A stretch of DNA of 64,000 nt from positions 62,001-126,000 of the forward strand of contig NZ_CP085154.1 of NCBI RefSeq assembly GCF_022788695.1, written 5' to 3'. The DNA is from Pseudosulfitobacter sp. DSM 107133 (lineage in GTDB: Bacteria > Pseudomonadota > Alphaproteobacteria > Rhodobacterales > Rhodobacteraceae). This document shows, piece after piece, positions 18,193 through 26,917 of this stretch. The notes beneath the pieces were generated by a model. The model made no database searches. It worked only from the letters and a program-made list of their open reading frames with translations, and was not told where the DNA came from. Both the position numbers and the translations under genes were made by a program. Every line of letters starts with the position of its first letter. Within the stretch, counting starts at the first letter, position 1.

Positions 18193-18220
18193 AAAGCCGC
18201 CCGATGATACGGGCGGCTTT
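18193..18220. terminator. Bidirectional hairpin terminator between ABC exporter and phoD
   Basis: AAAGCCGCCCG (18193-18203) pairs perfectly with CGGGCGGCTTT (18210-18220) around a six-base loop. The A and T tracts lie at the two feet of the stem, so it can stop transcription from both the ABC exporter genes and the convergent phoD. Confidence 0.85.
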
Positions 18221-18240
18221 GGTGTTTCAGGCGGCAAAGC

Positions 18241-19773
18241 TTAGGCCAGCTTGGGTTCCAGTTCGACCGACCACAGCTCGACATCGGCGCTGTCCATCAG
18301 GCGCACGGTCATCACGCCGGTGTCGGCGGCAATGTCGACCTTGCCGAAGAACTGCATACCGTCGCTGGGCGGCAGGTTGGCCTGACCCGGCTCGGGGTGC
18401 TTGGCATAGCGGACCTCGGGGCCGAATGTGTTGTCGTAATCGCTGGGGCCGAAGGTGCCCGCGTGCAGCGGACCCGATACGAACTCCCAAAACGGTTCAA
18501 ACTCCTGAAACACCGCGCGGTCGGGCGAGTAGTGGTGGGCTGCGGTGTAGTGCACATCGGCGGTCAGCCAGACGGTGTTGGTGATTTCAGCCGCCTTGAT
18601 GAACGACAGAACCGCCGCGATGTCTTTTTCGCGGCCCAGCACGGGACCGTCACCGTTTGCCCCGTTTTCCATGTTGTCGCCATCGCGCACCATCATGCCG
18701 ATCGGCATGTCCGAGGCGATGACCTTCCATGTGGCCGTGGAATTCACCATTTCCCGCTTCAGCCATGCCAGCTGATCGGCGCCAAGGAACGGCGTGCCTT
18801 CGGCTTCGGTGTTGGCAGTGTTGTCGCCGCGATAGGTGCGCATGTCGATGACAAAGATGTCCAGCAACGGGCCGTAGGACACCTTGCGATAGACGCGCAT
18901 CGGTTCGGCCAGCGATTGCCGTGTCGGCATCATTTCGTGGAATGCGCGGTGGGCACGGGCAGACAGCGTTTGCATGGATTTGACGGTGTAACGGTCGTCT
19001 TCGGCCAGCACTTCATCGGGGTACCAGTTGTTCGTAACTTCGTGGTCGTCCCACTGGGCGATGATCGGAACGGCGGCGTTCAGCGCCTTCACGTTCTTGT
19101 CCATGTAGTTGTACAGGTGCTGACCGCGGAATTCTTCCAGCGTCTCGGCCACTTTGGTCTTGGCGGGGGTGACGATGTTTTTCCAGAAGGTGCCGTCAGC
19201 CAGTTCGACCTCTTCTTTCAGCGGACCGTCGGCATAGACGGTGTCGCCCGAGTGCAGGAAAAAGTCGGGGTTGTGGCCCAGCATGGTGGCATAGGTGGTC
19301 ATGCCGCCGCGGTCCTCGTCGATGCCCCAGCCCTGACCTGCGGTGTCGCCCGACCAGACAAAGCTGATGTCGCGGTTGCCCATGGGCGCGGTGCGGAACG
19401 TGCCTGTGGTGGGTTCGGACAGGGTGCCGTCGGCCAGATCGGCCATGGTCACGCGGTAAAAGATGTCCTGATCGCTGGGCAGGCCGGTCAGGGCCATCTT
19501 GCCCGTGTAATCCGTAGGCGTGCCCACGGCCAGTGCGGGTACGGCGCGTGCGTCGGTCATGCTTTCGGTTGTGGCCCATTCTACCAGCATCTTGGCCTCG
19601 CGGTCGGCGCGGCTCCAGATCACAGCACCATCATGGGCGACATCGCCGGACATCACGCCGTGGGTGATCATCGGGCGCGATTGGGCGCGTGACAGGGACG
19701 GCATGGACATGGAAACGCCAAGGGCGGCGGTGCCCAGCAGGGTCTGGCGGCGGGTAAAGGTAATGCGTGGCAT
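18241..19773 (-). CDS. phoD: Alkaline phosphatase D family protein (PhoD-like), Tat-exported
   Basis: The 510-residue protein begins with a twin-arginine signal (TRRQTLLGTAALGVSMSMPSLSRA), so it is folded before export to the periplasm. The mature part has the PhoD N-terminal domain (HGVMSGDVAHDGAVIWSRAD) and metallophosphatase motifs: FVWSGDTAGQGWG, FLHSGDTVYADG, IAQWDDHEVTNNW and WLTADVHYTAAHH. PhoD enzymes are Ca/Fe-dependent phosphodi- and monoesterases for phosphate scavenging. I looked for a Pho box upstream and found no convincing one. The 247 bases 19774-20020 between it and the next small gene hold nothing I recognise. Confidence 0.92.
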   Translation of the reverse strand: MPRITFTRRQTLLGTAALGVSMSMPSLSRAQSRPMITHGVMSGDVAHDGAVIWSRADREAKMLVEWATTESMTDARAVPALAVGTPTDYTGKMALTGLPSDQDIFYRVTMADLADGTLSEPTTGTFRTAPMGNRDISFVWSGDTAGQGWGIDEDRGGMTTYATMLGHNPDFFLHSGDTVYADGPLKEEVELADGTFWKNIVTPAKTKVAETLEEFRGQHLYNYMDKNVKALNAAVPIIAQWDDHEVTNNWYPDEVLAEDDRYTVKSMQTLSARAHRAFHEMMPTRQSLAEPMRVYRKVSYGPLLDIFVIDMRTYRGDNTANTEAEGTPFLGADQLAWLKREMVNSTATWKVIASDMPIGMMVRDGDNMENGANGDGPVLGREKDIAAVLSFIKAAEITNTVWLTADVHYTAAHHYSPDRAVFQEFEPFWEFVSGPLHAGTFGPSDYDNTFGPEVRYAKHPEPGQANLPPSDGMQFFGKVDIAADTGVMTVRLMDSADVELWSVELEPKLA

Positions 19774-20020
19774 CGGATGCTCCGTGATTAATTGATAGCC
19801 GGAGCGATGCGCCGATTTGGTAACAGTGGGGTGATGGTCAGACGACAGAAATACGAAACCTGTATGACGTCAGGTTTGAATGTGCTGCCAGGCTCATCGT
19901 GGCACATGACAAAACGCGAACCGCTCCCTTGATCTGGTCAGGCGGCCCATTCGATCGGGTGCCCGGCCTTGGTCAAGAAAGCGGTGCGCGTTTGGTGTCG
20001 TGATGTAAGAAGAACGGTTG

Positions 20021-20185
20021 TCAGCCGAAGTTGTTGCGTCCGTCGTCCCGCACCTGTCCGTATTTCTGCGACGGTTTGTAATCTGACGTGTGTTCTTGTG
20101 TGTTGCGTTTGCCGGTCGCGGCAAAGATGATTGCGGCGACCAGGATGAGGGCAAGAAGCCCAAAAGCAAGCATATCGAGACTCAT
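20021..20185 (-). CDS. Small single-span membrane protein, 54 residues, unknown function
   Basis: A short frame with GAAAGGA just before its ATG encodes MSLDMLAFGLLALILVAA and continues to a Lys/Arg-rich soluble tail ending DDGRNNFG. Residues 5-24 form one hydrophobic helix; the tail is polar, with KPSQKYGQ and DDGR, and would face the cytoplasm if the N-terminus is outside. I do not recognise a family. The next gene on either side is phoD (downstream) and tadD (upstream, 245 bases away); the interval 20186-20430 has no other feature I can support. Confidence 0.6.
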   Translation of the reverse strand: MSLDMLAFGLLALILVAAIIFAATGKRNTQEHTSDYKPSQKYGQVRDDGRNNFG

Positions 20186-20430
20186 GATCCTTTCCTTTCC
20201 TCAAGCGTGTCTCGGGGGCTCAACACTGGCGAAAGGTCAAGGTTCCATGAATCGGGACCTGAATCAGATTCAAATTTTCACAGTTCGTGCAGGTAACAGT
20301 GGATTTAACGGGTGCTGGCCTTGAACCGCCCATTCGACACCACCGGCAGGTGGCATCTGGAACAGTGGTTAACCTGCCAAGCCCAGCACGCCAACACGGG
20401 CATGCTGAGTTGCTTTGCGCGCGCTACAGA

Positions 20431-21267
20431 TCAGGCGAAAACCAGAGATCCGATGGGGTTGCCGTCATTCATTGAACGGCGCAGGGCCCGATAAATCGCA
20501 ATGTTTTCTTCGATTTCCTTGGCGCTCATATCCAGCGACAGAGTGGCGCGGGCTTCGTTTTCCTGGCCGGCCAGACCATAGACCAACGCAAGATTGGCGC
20601 GCACATAGGGCGCTGCGTTCGGGTCGCGCACCAGTTCTTGCAGGATACTGATGGATTTGGCGGAATGACCAGTCAGCGCCAGCGACAGCGCATAGTTGCT
20701 GCGCAGGATGAAATTCGTGGGATAGGCGGACAAACCGTCCTGATAGACCTTTTGCGCCTTAAGATGTTGCGACATCGTATCCAGCGCCACACCCTTGCCG
20801 GTGATTGCCGAGATATTGCTGCGGTTGTTGCGCAGCGCCTTGTCGTAATATTTGATCGCCTCGTCCGGGCGTTTTTGCGACAGGTAGACGCGGCCCAAGA
20901 TTGCCAGAACATCGTCATTGCTGGGCGCCAGTTCATGTGCCCGCAACAGGACGGTTTCGGCCCTGCCATGCTGGCCCATGCGCGAATAGGCGTCACCGGC
21001 GCCTTTCAGGGCATCCACCGAATCCGGATTACTGGCCAGTTCCTTTTCGAACAATCTGGCGGCATTGGTATAATCGCCTGACTCTGCCGTAGCCTGCGCC
21101 AGCCGCAATGTGCTTGATCCGGCTGCGGTGGTTTGGTCCGGTCCGGCATTTGGCACTGTTTGCACCGCACAGGCGGACAGGCTGGCTGCGGCGACAATCA
21201 GACATAGGCGGCGAAAATGGGCAACAAGCAAAGTCAATGTAAAGCTCCGGTCTGTTTGGGTCGGCAT
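20431..21267 (-). CDS. tadD: TadD-like TPR lipoprotein of the Flp pilus system
   Basis: The 278-residue protein has a signal ending in the lipobox LSAC (Cys about position 33), so it is a lipoprotein. Tetratricopeptide repeats follow from about residue 52 to 245 (for example ARLFEKELASNPDSVDALKGAGDAY and AIKYYDKALRNN). TadD helps assemble the outer membrane secretin of Flp pili. It is the last gene of the minus-strand tad operon, 37 bases after tadG. The signal has an unusually long polar leader, so the true start could be internal. Confidence 0.82.
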   Translation of the reverse strand: MPTQTDRSFTLTLLVAHFRRLCLIVAAASLSACAVQTVPNAGPDQTTAAGSSTLRLAQATAESGDYTNAARLFEKELASNPDSVDALKGAGDAYSRMGQHGRAETVLLRAHELAPSNDDVLAILGRVYLSQKRPDEAIKYYDKALRNNRSNISAITGKGVALDTMSQHLKAQKVYQDGLSAYPTNFILRSNYALSLALTGHSAKSISILQELVRDPNAAPYVRANLALVYGLAGQENEARATLSLDMSAKEIEENIAIYRALRRSMNDGNPIGSLVFA

Positions 21268-21304
21268 TATGCGCCCCTGTTGTAATCTGTAATGCGCAAT
21301 GTGG

Positions 21305-23050
21305 TCACCTGACCAGCATGATCTGCCCGCAATGGGCCGCGTGAAGGGTCAGGTCAGCTTCGCCGATGCCGATGCCAAGCGTTTCCAGAATTGAATCCAG
21401 CACCGCGTCCAGCGGCACAAGGATCAGGGCCGGCAGCGGTTCCAGCAGGTTGGTGACCAGCGACAGAATGCTGGTCACGAGCGTCGAGAGCAGCCCGACC
21501 GAGGCGTCCAGCCGGATGTCGGCATCGGCAAGCAAGGTGCTAACGCCGGAACTCAGCAGCGATTCGGACCCGAAGGTTTTGGTCTGGCCCTGTTCTGCGC
21601 GGGTGAACTGGGTTTGCGAGGATTCTGAAACACCGATCGCTGCATGGGACTTGATCATGACATCAGCCCCAACGCTAAGCAGTATGCTGACGTTGATGTT
21701 CAGGCCCAGCAGCTTTGCATGTGTCAGGTTGTCGGTACTTAGCGGTGTCGTGTTGTCGGCAAAGTCGGGGGCAGGAAAGTTGCCCAGAAACAGTTCGGCG
21801 ACGTGGGTGCCGGTCTCTCCTGTCAGCGGGTCGATCCCGGTGTCGAAAGTCACCAGGGGTTCGGCGTCACCGGCTCCGCAATCAATCTCTGTCAGGGTGG
21901 CCGTGGCGCTGGCAATCTCAAGGTAGATCGGGACCTCGATATCAACGATATCCAGCGTGGTGGCCACGCCGGACAGAATGTCGGTGCTAAGCGTCAGGTC
22001 CAGTTTCATGCGCACCTGCGCGGTGTGCGCGGTGGCGCCTTTTTCTCCGAACATGATCCAGGCCGGGCGTTCGCCCACCACCAGTTGCAGCCGCGTCGCG
22101 GTCAGGTCGGGGATCGCCAGGTTCAGCGAGGTGTCGATATAGCGGTCGGCCGTGATCACATCGACCGAGGACATCAGCACATCCAGCACCGAAACGGTAA
22201 CCGTGGGCAGCACGTCCTCAAGCTGCGCCGCCACGTTGCCGCCTTCGACCCCGATCAGCTTTTCGGCATCCAGCAGCGCGCTCGCGCCCGAGTTCAGTAC
22301 TGCCTGCAACACCGCTGTCGACCCAGCCACCGCGCCTGTGTCCAAAAGCGCGCCTGCCACATGCGGCAGTTCGATGTCACTGCTCAGCAGGTCGGCGTAG
22401 GTCAGCGCCGTCAGCCCCGCGCGGGTGGCCAGCGCATCGGAAAAGGTCAACAGGTCGATATCGGCATCGGCCAGCGCCTGATAGTCCAGCAGTGTCAGGG
22501 AAATGTTGCTGCCTGTCGCTTCCGACAGCAGCGCGTTCAGCAGGCCTTCGTTCAGCGACAGCAAGCGCGACCCCAAACTGAAGCTTGCCAGATCAAACCG
22601 CGCTGCGGTCGCCCTGGCACCCAGTCGCGTCGAATCCTGGCTAAGAAAGGTGCGGGCGAAATACAGCGGTGATGCCTGGTGCAACTGGACGGTGGCGGCA
22701 TTCACATCATCATCCTCCAGGTTCCGGTCTGTCAGCCTGGCGTCCGGGGTCAGTGATGCGTCGCGCCGGTAGCGGGCATAGGTGATCGAGGTCATCGTGC
22801 TTGGGTCCAGACCGTTGCCATCAAGCGTGGTCAGCGCCCAATCGGCAGGGCTGTCGTGCAGATTTTTCACGGCGCTGACGGCGGCAAGATCGGCACGCGT
22901 TTGCAGCGTTTTTTGCTGGAAATAGAGCGAACTTAGATCAACCCCCAATGCGACGAACCCCAGCAGCATCGTCAGCACCAGTGCGAAAATGATCGCCGCC
23001 GCCCCGCGTTCGTCTGCGCAAAACCGCCAAAGCTTGTGCTTAATAGGCAA
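21305..23050 (-). CDS. tadG: TadG-like Flp pilus assembly protein
   Basis: The 581-residue protein opens with the TadE/TadG N-terminal pseudopilin segment (ADERGAAAIIFALVLTMLLGFVALGVDLSSLYFQQKTLQTRADLAAVSAV). The long exported part is rich in Leu, Ser, Asp and Thr, with few cysteines and no von Willebrand MIDAS I could see. The likely start is a TTG at 23050, overlapping the tadE stop, with GGAG eight bases upstream; no ATG lies near. The N-terminal fold is a confident match; the function of the large C-terminal part is unknown. Confidence 0.78.
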   Translation of the reverse strand: MPIKHKLWRFCADERGAAAIIFALVLTMLLGFVALGVDLSSLYFQQKTLQTRADLAAVSAVKNLHDSPADWALTTLDGNGLDPSTMTSITYARYRRDASLTPDARLTDRNLEDDDVNAATVQLHQASPLYFARTFLSQDSTRLGARATAARFDLASFSLGSRLLSLNEGLLNALLSEATGSNISLTLLDYQALADADIDLLTFSDALATRAGLTALTYADLLSSDIELPHVAGALLDTGAVAGSTAVLQAVLNSGASALLDAEKLIGVEGGNVAAQLEDVLPTVTVSVLDVLMSSVDVITADRYIDTSLNLAIPDLTATRLQLVVGERPAWIMFGEKGATAHTAQVRMKLDLTLSTDILSGVATTLDIVDIEVPIYLEIASATATLTEIDCGAGDAEPLVTFDTGIDPLTGETGTHVAELFLGNFPAPDFADNTTPLSTDNLTHAKLLGLNINVSILLSVGADVMIKSHAAIGVSESSQTQFTRAEQGQTKTFGSESLLSSGVSTLLADADIRLDASVGLLSTLVTSILSLVTNLLEPLPALILVPLDAVLDSILETLGIGIGEADLTLHAAHCGQIMLVR

Positions 23051-23456
23051 TGTAGCTGCTCCGCGTCAGTGTGACGAAATCGATACCGATAAACCCGCCC
23101 GCCAGCGCAACCGCCGAACCTTGCAGGTCATAGGTCAGCGACACCTGAATCCCGTCCGGGTCCGAAAGGGGTACGGTGGTGTAGGTTACCTTGTCCTGCG
23201 CCAGAAAAGTGAAACGCGCGTCGGCTTCGGTGATGAAAGTATTGGCCGCAGCCACTCTGTCGTCTTGCTGGAACTCGATTGCCGAATACCGCGCTGCCTC
23301 TGCGGCCAGTTGTTGCAGGCTGTTGGCAATGGCGAAATACTGGCCAAAGCAGATGATCCCGAACACCATCGACAACAGGATCGGCAGGACCAGCACAAAT
23401 TCGACCGCCGTGGCACCGTCTTCGGTCTTCAGGAAATGACGGGTGAAGGTTTTCAT
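23040..23456 (-). CDS. tadE: TadE-like pseudopilin
   Basis: The 138-residue protein has the pseudopilin signature KTEDGATAVEFVLVLPILLSMVFG, where the prepilin peptidase would cut after Gly and before Ala, leaving an exported domain of about 90 residues. It would be a minor component of the Flp pilus base. ATG 23456 overlaps the tadC stop by four bases, and its own stop overlaps the tadG start, giving a translationally coupled chain. Confidence 0.87.
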   Translation of the reverse strand: MKTFTRHFLKTEDGATAVEFVLVLPILLSMVFGIICFGQYFAIANSLQQLAAEAARYSAIEFQQDDRVAAANTFITEADARFTFLAQDKVTYTTVPLSDPDGIQVSLTYDLQGSAVALAGGFIGIDFVTLTRSSYIAY

Positions 23457-24415
23457 CCGAATCCACCATTCATGATGTTGTCCAGAATGCTCAGCGCTGC
23501 CGGGCCGACCAGCACAATGAACAGCGGTGGCATGATGAACAGGATCAGCGGCATCGTCATCAACGCCGGTGCGCGTCCGGCCTGTTCCTCGATTTTCAGC
23601 AAACGCCCGGCCCGTTCGTCGCGCATCAGGGTGCGCATGGCACCGGCAAAGGGCGTGCCGTAGCGTTCGGCTTGCATCAGCGCATTGGCAAAGATGGTGA
23701 TCTCGCTGAGCGGCAGGCGGGTGCTGAAATTGCGCCAGGCGTCGTCGCGGCTGGGCAGGATATTCAGCTCGGCCACCAGTTGCTGCATTTCGAAGGCCAG
23801 AGGCTGACAGAACATGCGGATTTCGGCGGCGACGCGGCTGAGCGAGGGGTTGGCGCTAAGGCCGGATTCGCTGGCGATGACCAGCAGTTCCAGCATATCG
23901 GGAAAGCTTTTGCGCACCTGTTTGAAACGGCGGTTGCGGATCTGGACCAGCACGACGTCCGGGGCCTTGGACAAAACAAGCGCAGCGCCGCAGCACCACA
24001 TCACGACAACCAACCAGTTGTCAGCCCTGTCGCCCCGTGCCACCACGAACCACAACACCGCCAGCAAAGCGCCCGTGGCCGGCAGCACAAGCTTGAGAAA
24101 GGCATAGATCAAGACCGCATCGCGGCTGCGAAACCCGGCGGTACGCAACAGTACGGTCGAGGTTTCCGCCTCGCCTCCGCGCATAATCGACACGCGTTCG
24201 AAGGTTTCCGTGGCAAGCTTGCGAAATACCTGTGCAATCTTCTGAAGCAGGGAACGGCGCTGTGCGGCGCTGCGCACGGGCATCCGCCCGAGGCTGCGGT
24301 TGATACGGCCCAGCCGGACGCGCCGGTCGAGTATGCTTAGCACGGACAACTGGAACAGGATCAGCACCGGCAAGGCGATGGCAAGCTGTGCCACAAAGGA
24401 GAGATCGCTAAACAT
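23453..24415 (-). CDS. tadC: TadC inner-membrane platform protein (T2SSF domain)
   Basis: The 320-residue protein has GspF-type features: N-terminal membrane helices, then a cytoplasmic four-helix domain (SFPDMLELLVIASESGLS, ILPSRDDAWRNFSTR, FANALMQAERYGTPFAGAMR) and C-terminal helices (PLILFIMPPLFIVLVGPAALSIL). With TadB it forms the platform that the TadA ATPase drives. I chose ATG 24415, which overlaps the tadB stop by eight bases; an upstream frame to 24475 lies inside tadB. Confidence 0.9.
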   Translation of the reverse strand: MFSDLSFVAQLAIALPVLILFQLSVLSILDRRVRLGRINRSLGRMPVRSAAQRRSLLQKIAQVFRKLATETFERVSIMRGGEAETSTVLLRTAGFRSRDAVLIYAFLKLVLPATGALLAVLWFVVARGDRADNWLVVVMWCCGAALVLSKAPDVVLVQIRNRRFKQVRKSFPDMLELLVIASESGLSANPSLSRVAAEIRMFCQPLAFEMQQLVAELNILPSRDDAWRNFSTRLPLSEITIFANALMQAERYGTPFAGAMRTLMRDERAGRLLKIEEQAGRAPALMTMPLILFIMPPLFIVLVGPAALSILDNIMNGGFG

Positions 24416-25376
24416 CGAGACGTGACAACTTGTACATGCTGAAAATTCCCAGGCACAGGCTGAACAATGCGGCACCAGCCATCACCTGGCCGCGGGGGTC
24501 GATCACCAGCGGGTTCAGATAGCCGGGGTTCATGATGTACAGCACAATGGCCACCACAAACGGCAGGCTGGACAGGATCACCGCGCTCACGCGGATTTCG
24601 GCGGACATGGCGGCGGCCTTTTTGCGCAGTTTCTTTCTGTCACGCAGCTGTTCGGCCAGGTTTTCCAAGGTCTCGACAAGGTTCCCGCCGGTTTCGGACT
24701 GTAGGTTGGTGGCCACAGTCACGAAATGCGCCTCGGGCGAACCGATCCGCGTGGCAACACCCGCCAGCGCCCGGATCAACGGCACGCCCAGCTTCAGCTC
24801 TTCACAGCACCGCCGGAATTCCTCCTGCGCGATCCCACGCGCATGCTGCGCCACGACCGCAAGCGCTGCCGGAATCGGCTGACCTGCACGCAGGCCGCGC
24901 GCCAGAATATCCAGGCAATCGGGCAGGGCATTGTTAAAGGCCCGCACCCGACGGGCCCGCAAGCCGCCAAGCGTCACATTGAACAATACCCACCCGGATC
25001 CGGCTCCGACAGCAACGGCCAAAGGCCAGACAAGCAGCCGCGCATACCAAAGGCCCAGCCCAACAGCCGACGCGATCAGCAGCATCACGATCAACGCGGC
25101 CAGCGGCGAAATCTCCAGCCCGGCCTCTTTCAACCGGACCTGAAGCAGGCCAACCACCCCGCCCTTTGTATGGCGCAACCCGTCCTTTTCTGTGTTTTGC
25201 AAGGCGTCCAGGCGGCGCATTACTCGGGCCGTGGCCCGCCCCGGATGATCCGAGCTGAAACGCACAAGCCGCGCGCGACGCAAGCGACGCGAACGATCGA
25301 GCAACATAAGGCCTGAAAACCCCAGGATCAGGCAGGTTAGAAAGCTCAGCACGAAATAGACAATGATCGGGGTCAT
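24408..25376 (-). CDS. tadB: TadB inner-membrane platform protein (T2SSF domain)
   Basis: The 322-residue protein resembles TadC in layout: helices at the N-terminus, a cytoplasmic GspF domain with ALPDCLDILARGLRAGQPIPAAL and ATNLQSETGGNLVETLENLAEQLRDRKKL, and C-terminal helices. It lies between tadA and tadC, overlapping both (four and eight bases). TadB and TadC together form the inner-membrane platform for Flp pilus extension. Confidence 0.9.
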   Translation of the reverse strand: MTPIIVYFVLSFLTCLILGFSGLMLLDRSRRLRRARLVRFSSDHPGRATARVMRRLDALQNTEKDGLRHTKGGVVGLLQVRLKEAGLEISPLAALIVMLLIASAVGLGLWYARLLVWPLAVAVGAGSGWVLFNVTLGGLRARRVRAFNNALPDCLDILARGLRAGQPIPAALAVVAQHARGIAQEEFRRCCEELKLGVPLIRALAGVATRIGSPEAHFVTVATNLQSETGGNLVETLENLAEQLRDRKKLRKKAAAMSAEIRVSAVILSSLPFVVAIVLYIMNPGYLNPLVIDPRGQVMAGAALFSLCLGIFSMYKLSRLDV

Positions 25377-26917
25377 GAGCGGTCCACCAACAGATCGCGC
25401 ACAGAGTTATCCAGCCCGTGTTCTTTCGCGCGGTCGATAAAATGGGGCAGGGTTCCGCAGCTTTGGAATGTGCCCGTGATTTCTTCACCGACACGTCCCT
25501 GCACGCGGTCAAAGCGGAACAGGTCTTGCATGCTGATGACTTTGCCTTCCATCCCGACCACTTCGGCAATCGAGGTCACGCGCCGCACACCATCATGCAT
25601 TCGTGAAATCTGCACGATCAGATGTAGTGCATCCTTCAGCTGGTCGCGGACAAAATCTGCGGACAAGGGCACACCGGACATCGCAATCAGGTTTTCCATC
25701 CGCGTCAGGGCCTCGCGGGGGCTGTTGGCGTGTACCGTGCTCATCGACCCGTCATGGCCGGTGTTCATGGCTTGCAGCATGTCCAATGCCTCGTCACCGC
25801 GAACCTCGCCAATGATGATCCGGTCGGGGCGCATCCGCAATGCATTGCGGAACAGGTGGCGCATGGACACTTCACCGGTGCCCTCAATTGTCGGGGGACG
25901 GGTTTCCAGGCGCACCACATGGGGCTGTTGCAGCCGCAGTTCCGCGGCATCCTCGATGGTGACAATCCGTTCGTTTGCAGGAATTTCGCGCGATACGGCG
26001 TTCAACATGGTTGTTTTACCAGCACCCGTACCGCCCGAGAACAGGATGTTCAGTCGCAAGTGGGCCGCAATCCGCAACAGTTCGGCCATTTGTGGGGACA
26101 GGGTGTTGCGGCTGGTCAGATCGGCAAGGGTCAGTTCGTCCTTGGGAAATTTGCGGATGGTGATGGTTGGCCCATCCACCGCCAGCGGCGGGATGGTCAC
26201 GTTGATCCGGCTGCCATCGGCCAAACGGGTATCGACCAGCGGGGTGCTCTCGTCGACGCGCCTGCCTGCTTGCGATACGATGCGGCTTGCAATGTTCATT
26301 ACATGCTGATCGTCCCGAAAGGACACGTCCGTCAGCTCAAGCTGGCCCGCTCGTTCGACATAGACCTTTTGCGGGCCGTTGACCAAAATATCAGAGACGT
26401 CATCGTCAGCCAGCAACCGTTCAAGCGGGCCAAAGCCCATCATGTCATCGACCACATAGCTGACCAGATCGGCGCTTTCGGCCCCGTTCAGGTCAAGCTT
26501 TTGGGCAGCGCAGGCGCTAAGCACCGCATCGCGGATGGTGTCGCGCTGTGCCTCGGGCGGCAGGGCTGACAGCGCTTGAAGATCCAGCAGCGTCAGTGCT
26601 TCGGGCAGGATTTTGCGGCTCAGCGCGTTCAGCCGTTTGGCAAAGCCCGGCATATAGCTGTTTGGCGCGACGCGTTCGGCACGCGGGGATGCCGCAGCGG
26701 GTGCGGGCTGGGTCGGGGGGGCGAAATGCTGCATCAACGCGCGCTGGTCGGCACGCGGCACGCTTTGGCCGGTCTGTGCTTCATACCAGTCGATCGCGCT
26801 GCTGATCTCGTGCCAGCCAATTGTCTCGCCCGCCTGCGCGACCTGCGCCAGGCGGGTCTCGATCACGACCTGCAAGCGGTCCAGACTCTCTTGGGGCAGG
26901 ATCGCAACTTCAGACAT
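25373..26917 (-). CDS. tadA: TadA/CpaF secretion ATPase
   Basis: The 514-residue hexameric ATPase powers Flp pilus assembly. It has Walker A (FSGGTGAGKTTMLNAVS), an Asp box (RIVTIEDAAELRL), Walker B (RPDRIIIGEVRGDEALDMLQAM) and a His box (NTGHDGSMSTVHANSPREAL). The N-terminal 130 residues are a CpaF-type helical region. The gene overlaps tadZ upstream by eight bases and tadB downstream by four. Confidence 0.95.
   Translation of the reverse strand: MSEVAILPQESLDRLQVVIETRLAQVAQAGETIGWHEISSAIDWYEAQTGQSVPRADQRALMQHFAPPTQPAPAAASPRAERVAPNSYMPGFAKRLNALSRKILPEALTLLDLQALSALPPEAQRDTIRDAVLSACAAQKLDLNGAESADLVSYVVDDMMGFGPLERLLADDDVSDILVNGPQKVYVERAGQLELTDVSFRDDQHVMNIASRIVSQAGRRVDESTPLVDTRLADGSRINVTIPPLAVDGPTITIRKFPKDELTLADLTSRNTLSPQMAELLRIAAHLRLNILFSGGTGAGKTTMLNAVSREIPANERIVTIEDAAELRLQQPHVVRLETRPPTIEGTGEVSMRHLFRNALRMRPDRIIIGEVRGDEALDMLQAMNTGHDGSMSTVHANSPREALTRMENLIAMSGVPLSADFVRDQLKDALHLIVQISRMHDGVRRVTSIAEVVGMEGKVISMQDLFRFDRVQGRVGEEITGTFQSCGTLPHFIDRAKEHGLDNSVRDLLVDRS

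Noticed and set aside
14119..18284. Long antisense open frames (714 and 716 codons) opposite the two ABC exporter genes
   Set aside because: They are shadows of high-GC coding sequence: composition is Arg/His/Gln-rich, no motif is recognisable, and the sense strand carries canonical ABC exporters.
19774..19880. Possible Pho box upstream of phoD
   Set aside because: Two CTG-containing half-sites are present but 15 bases apart instead of 11, and both have several mismatches.
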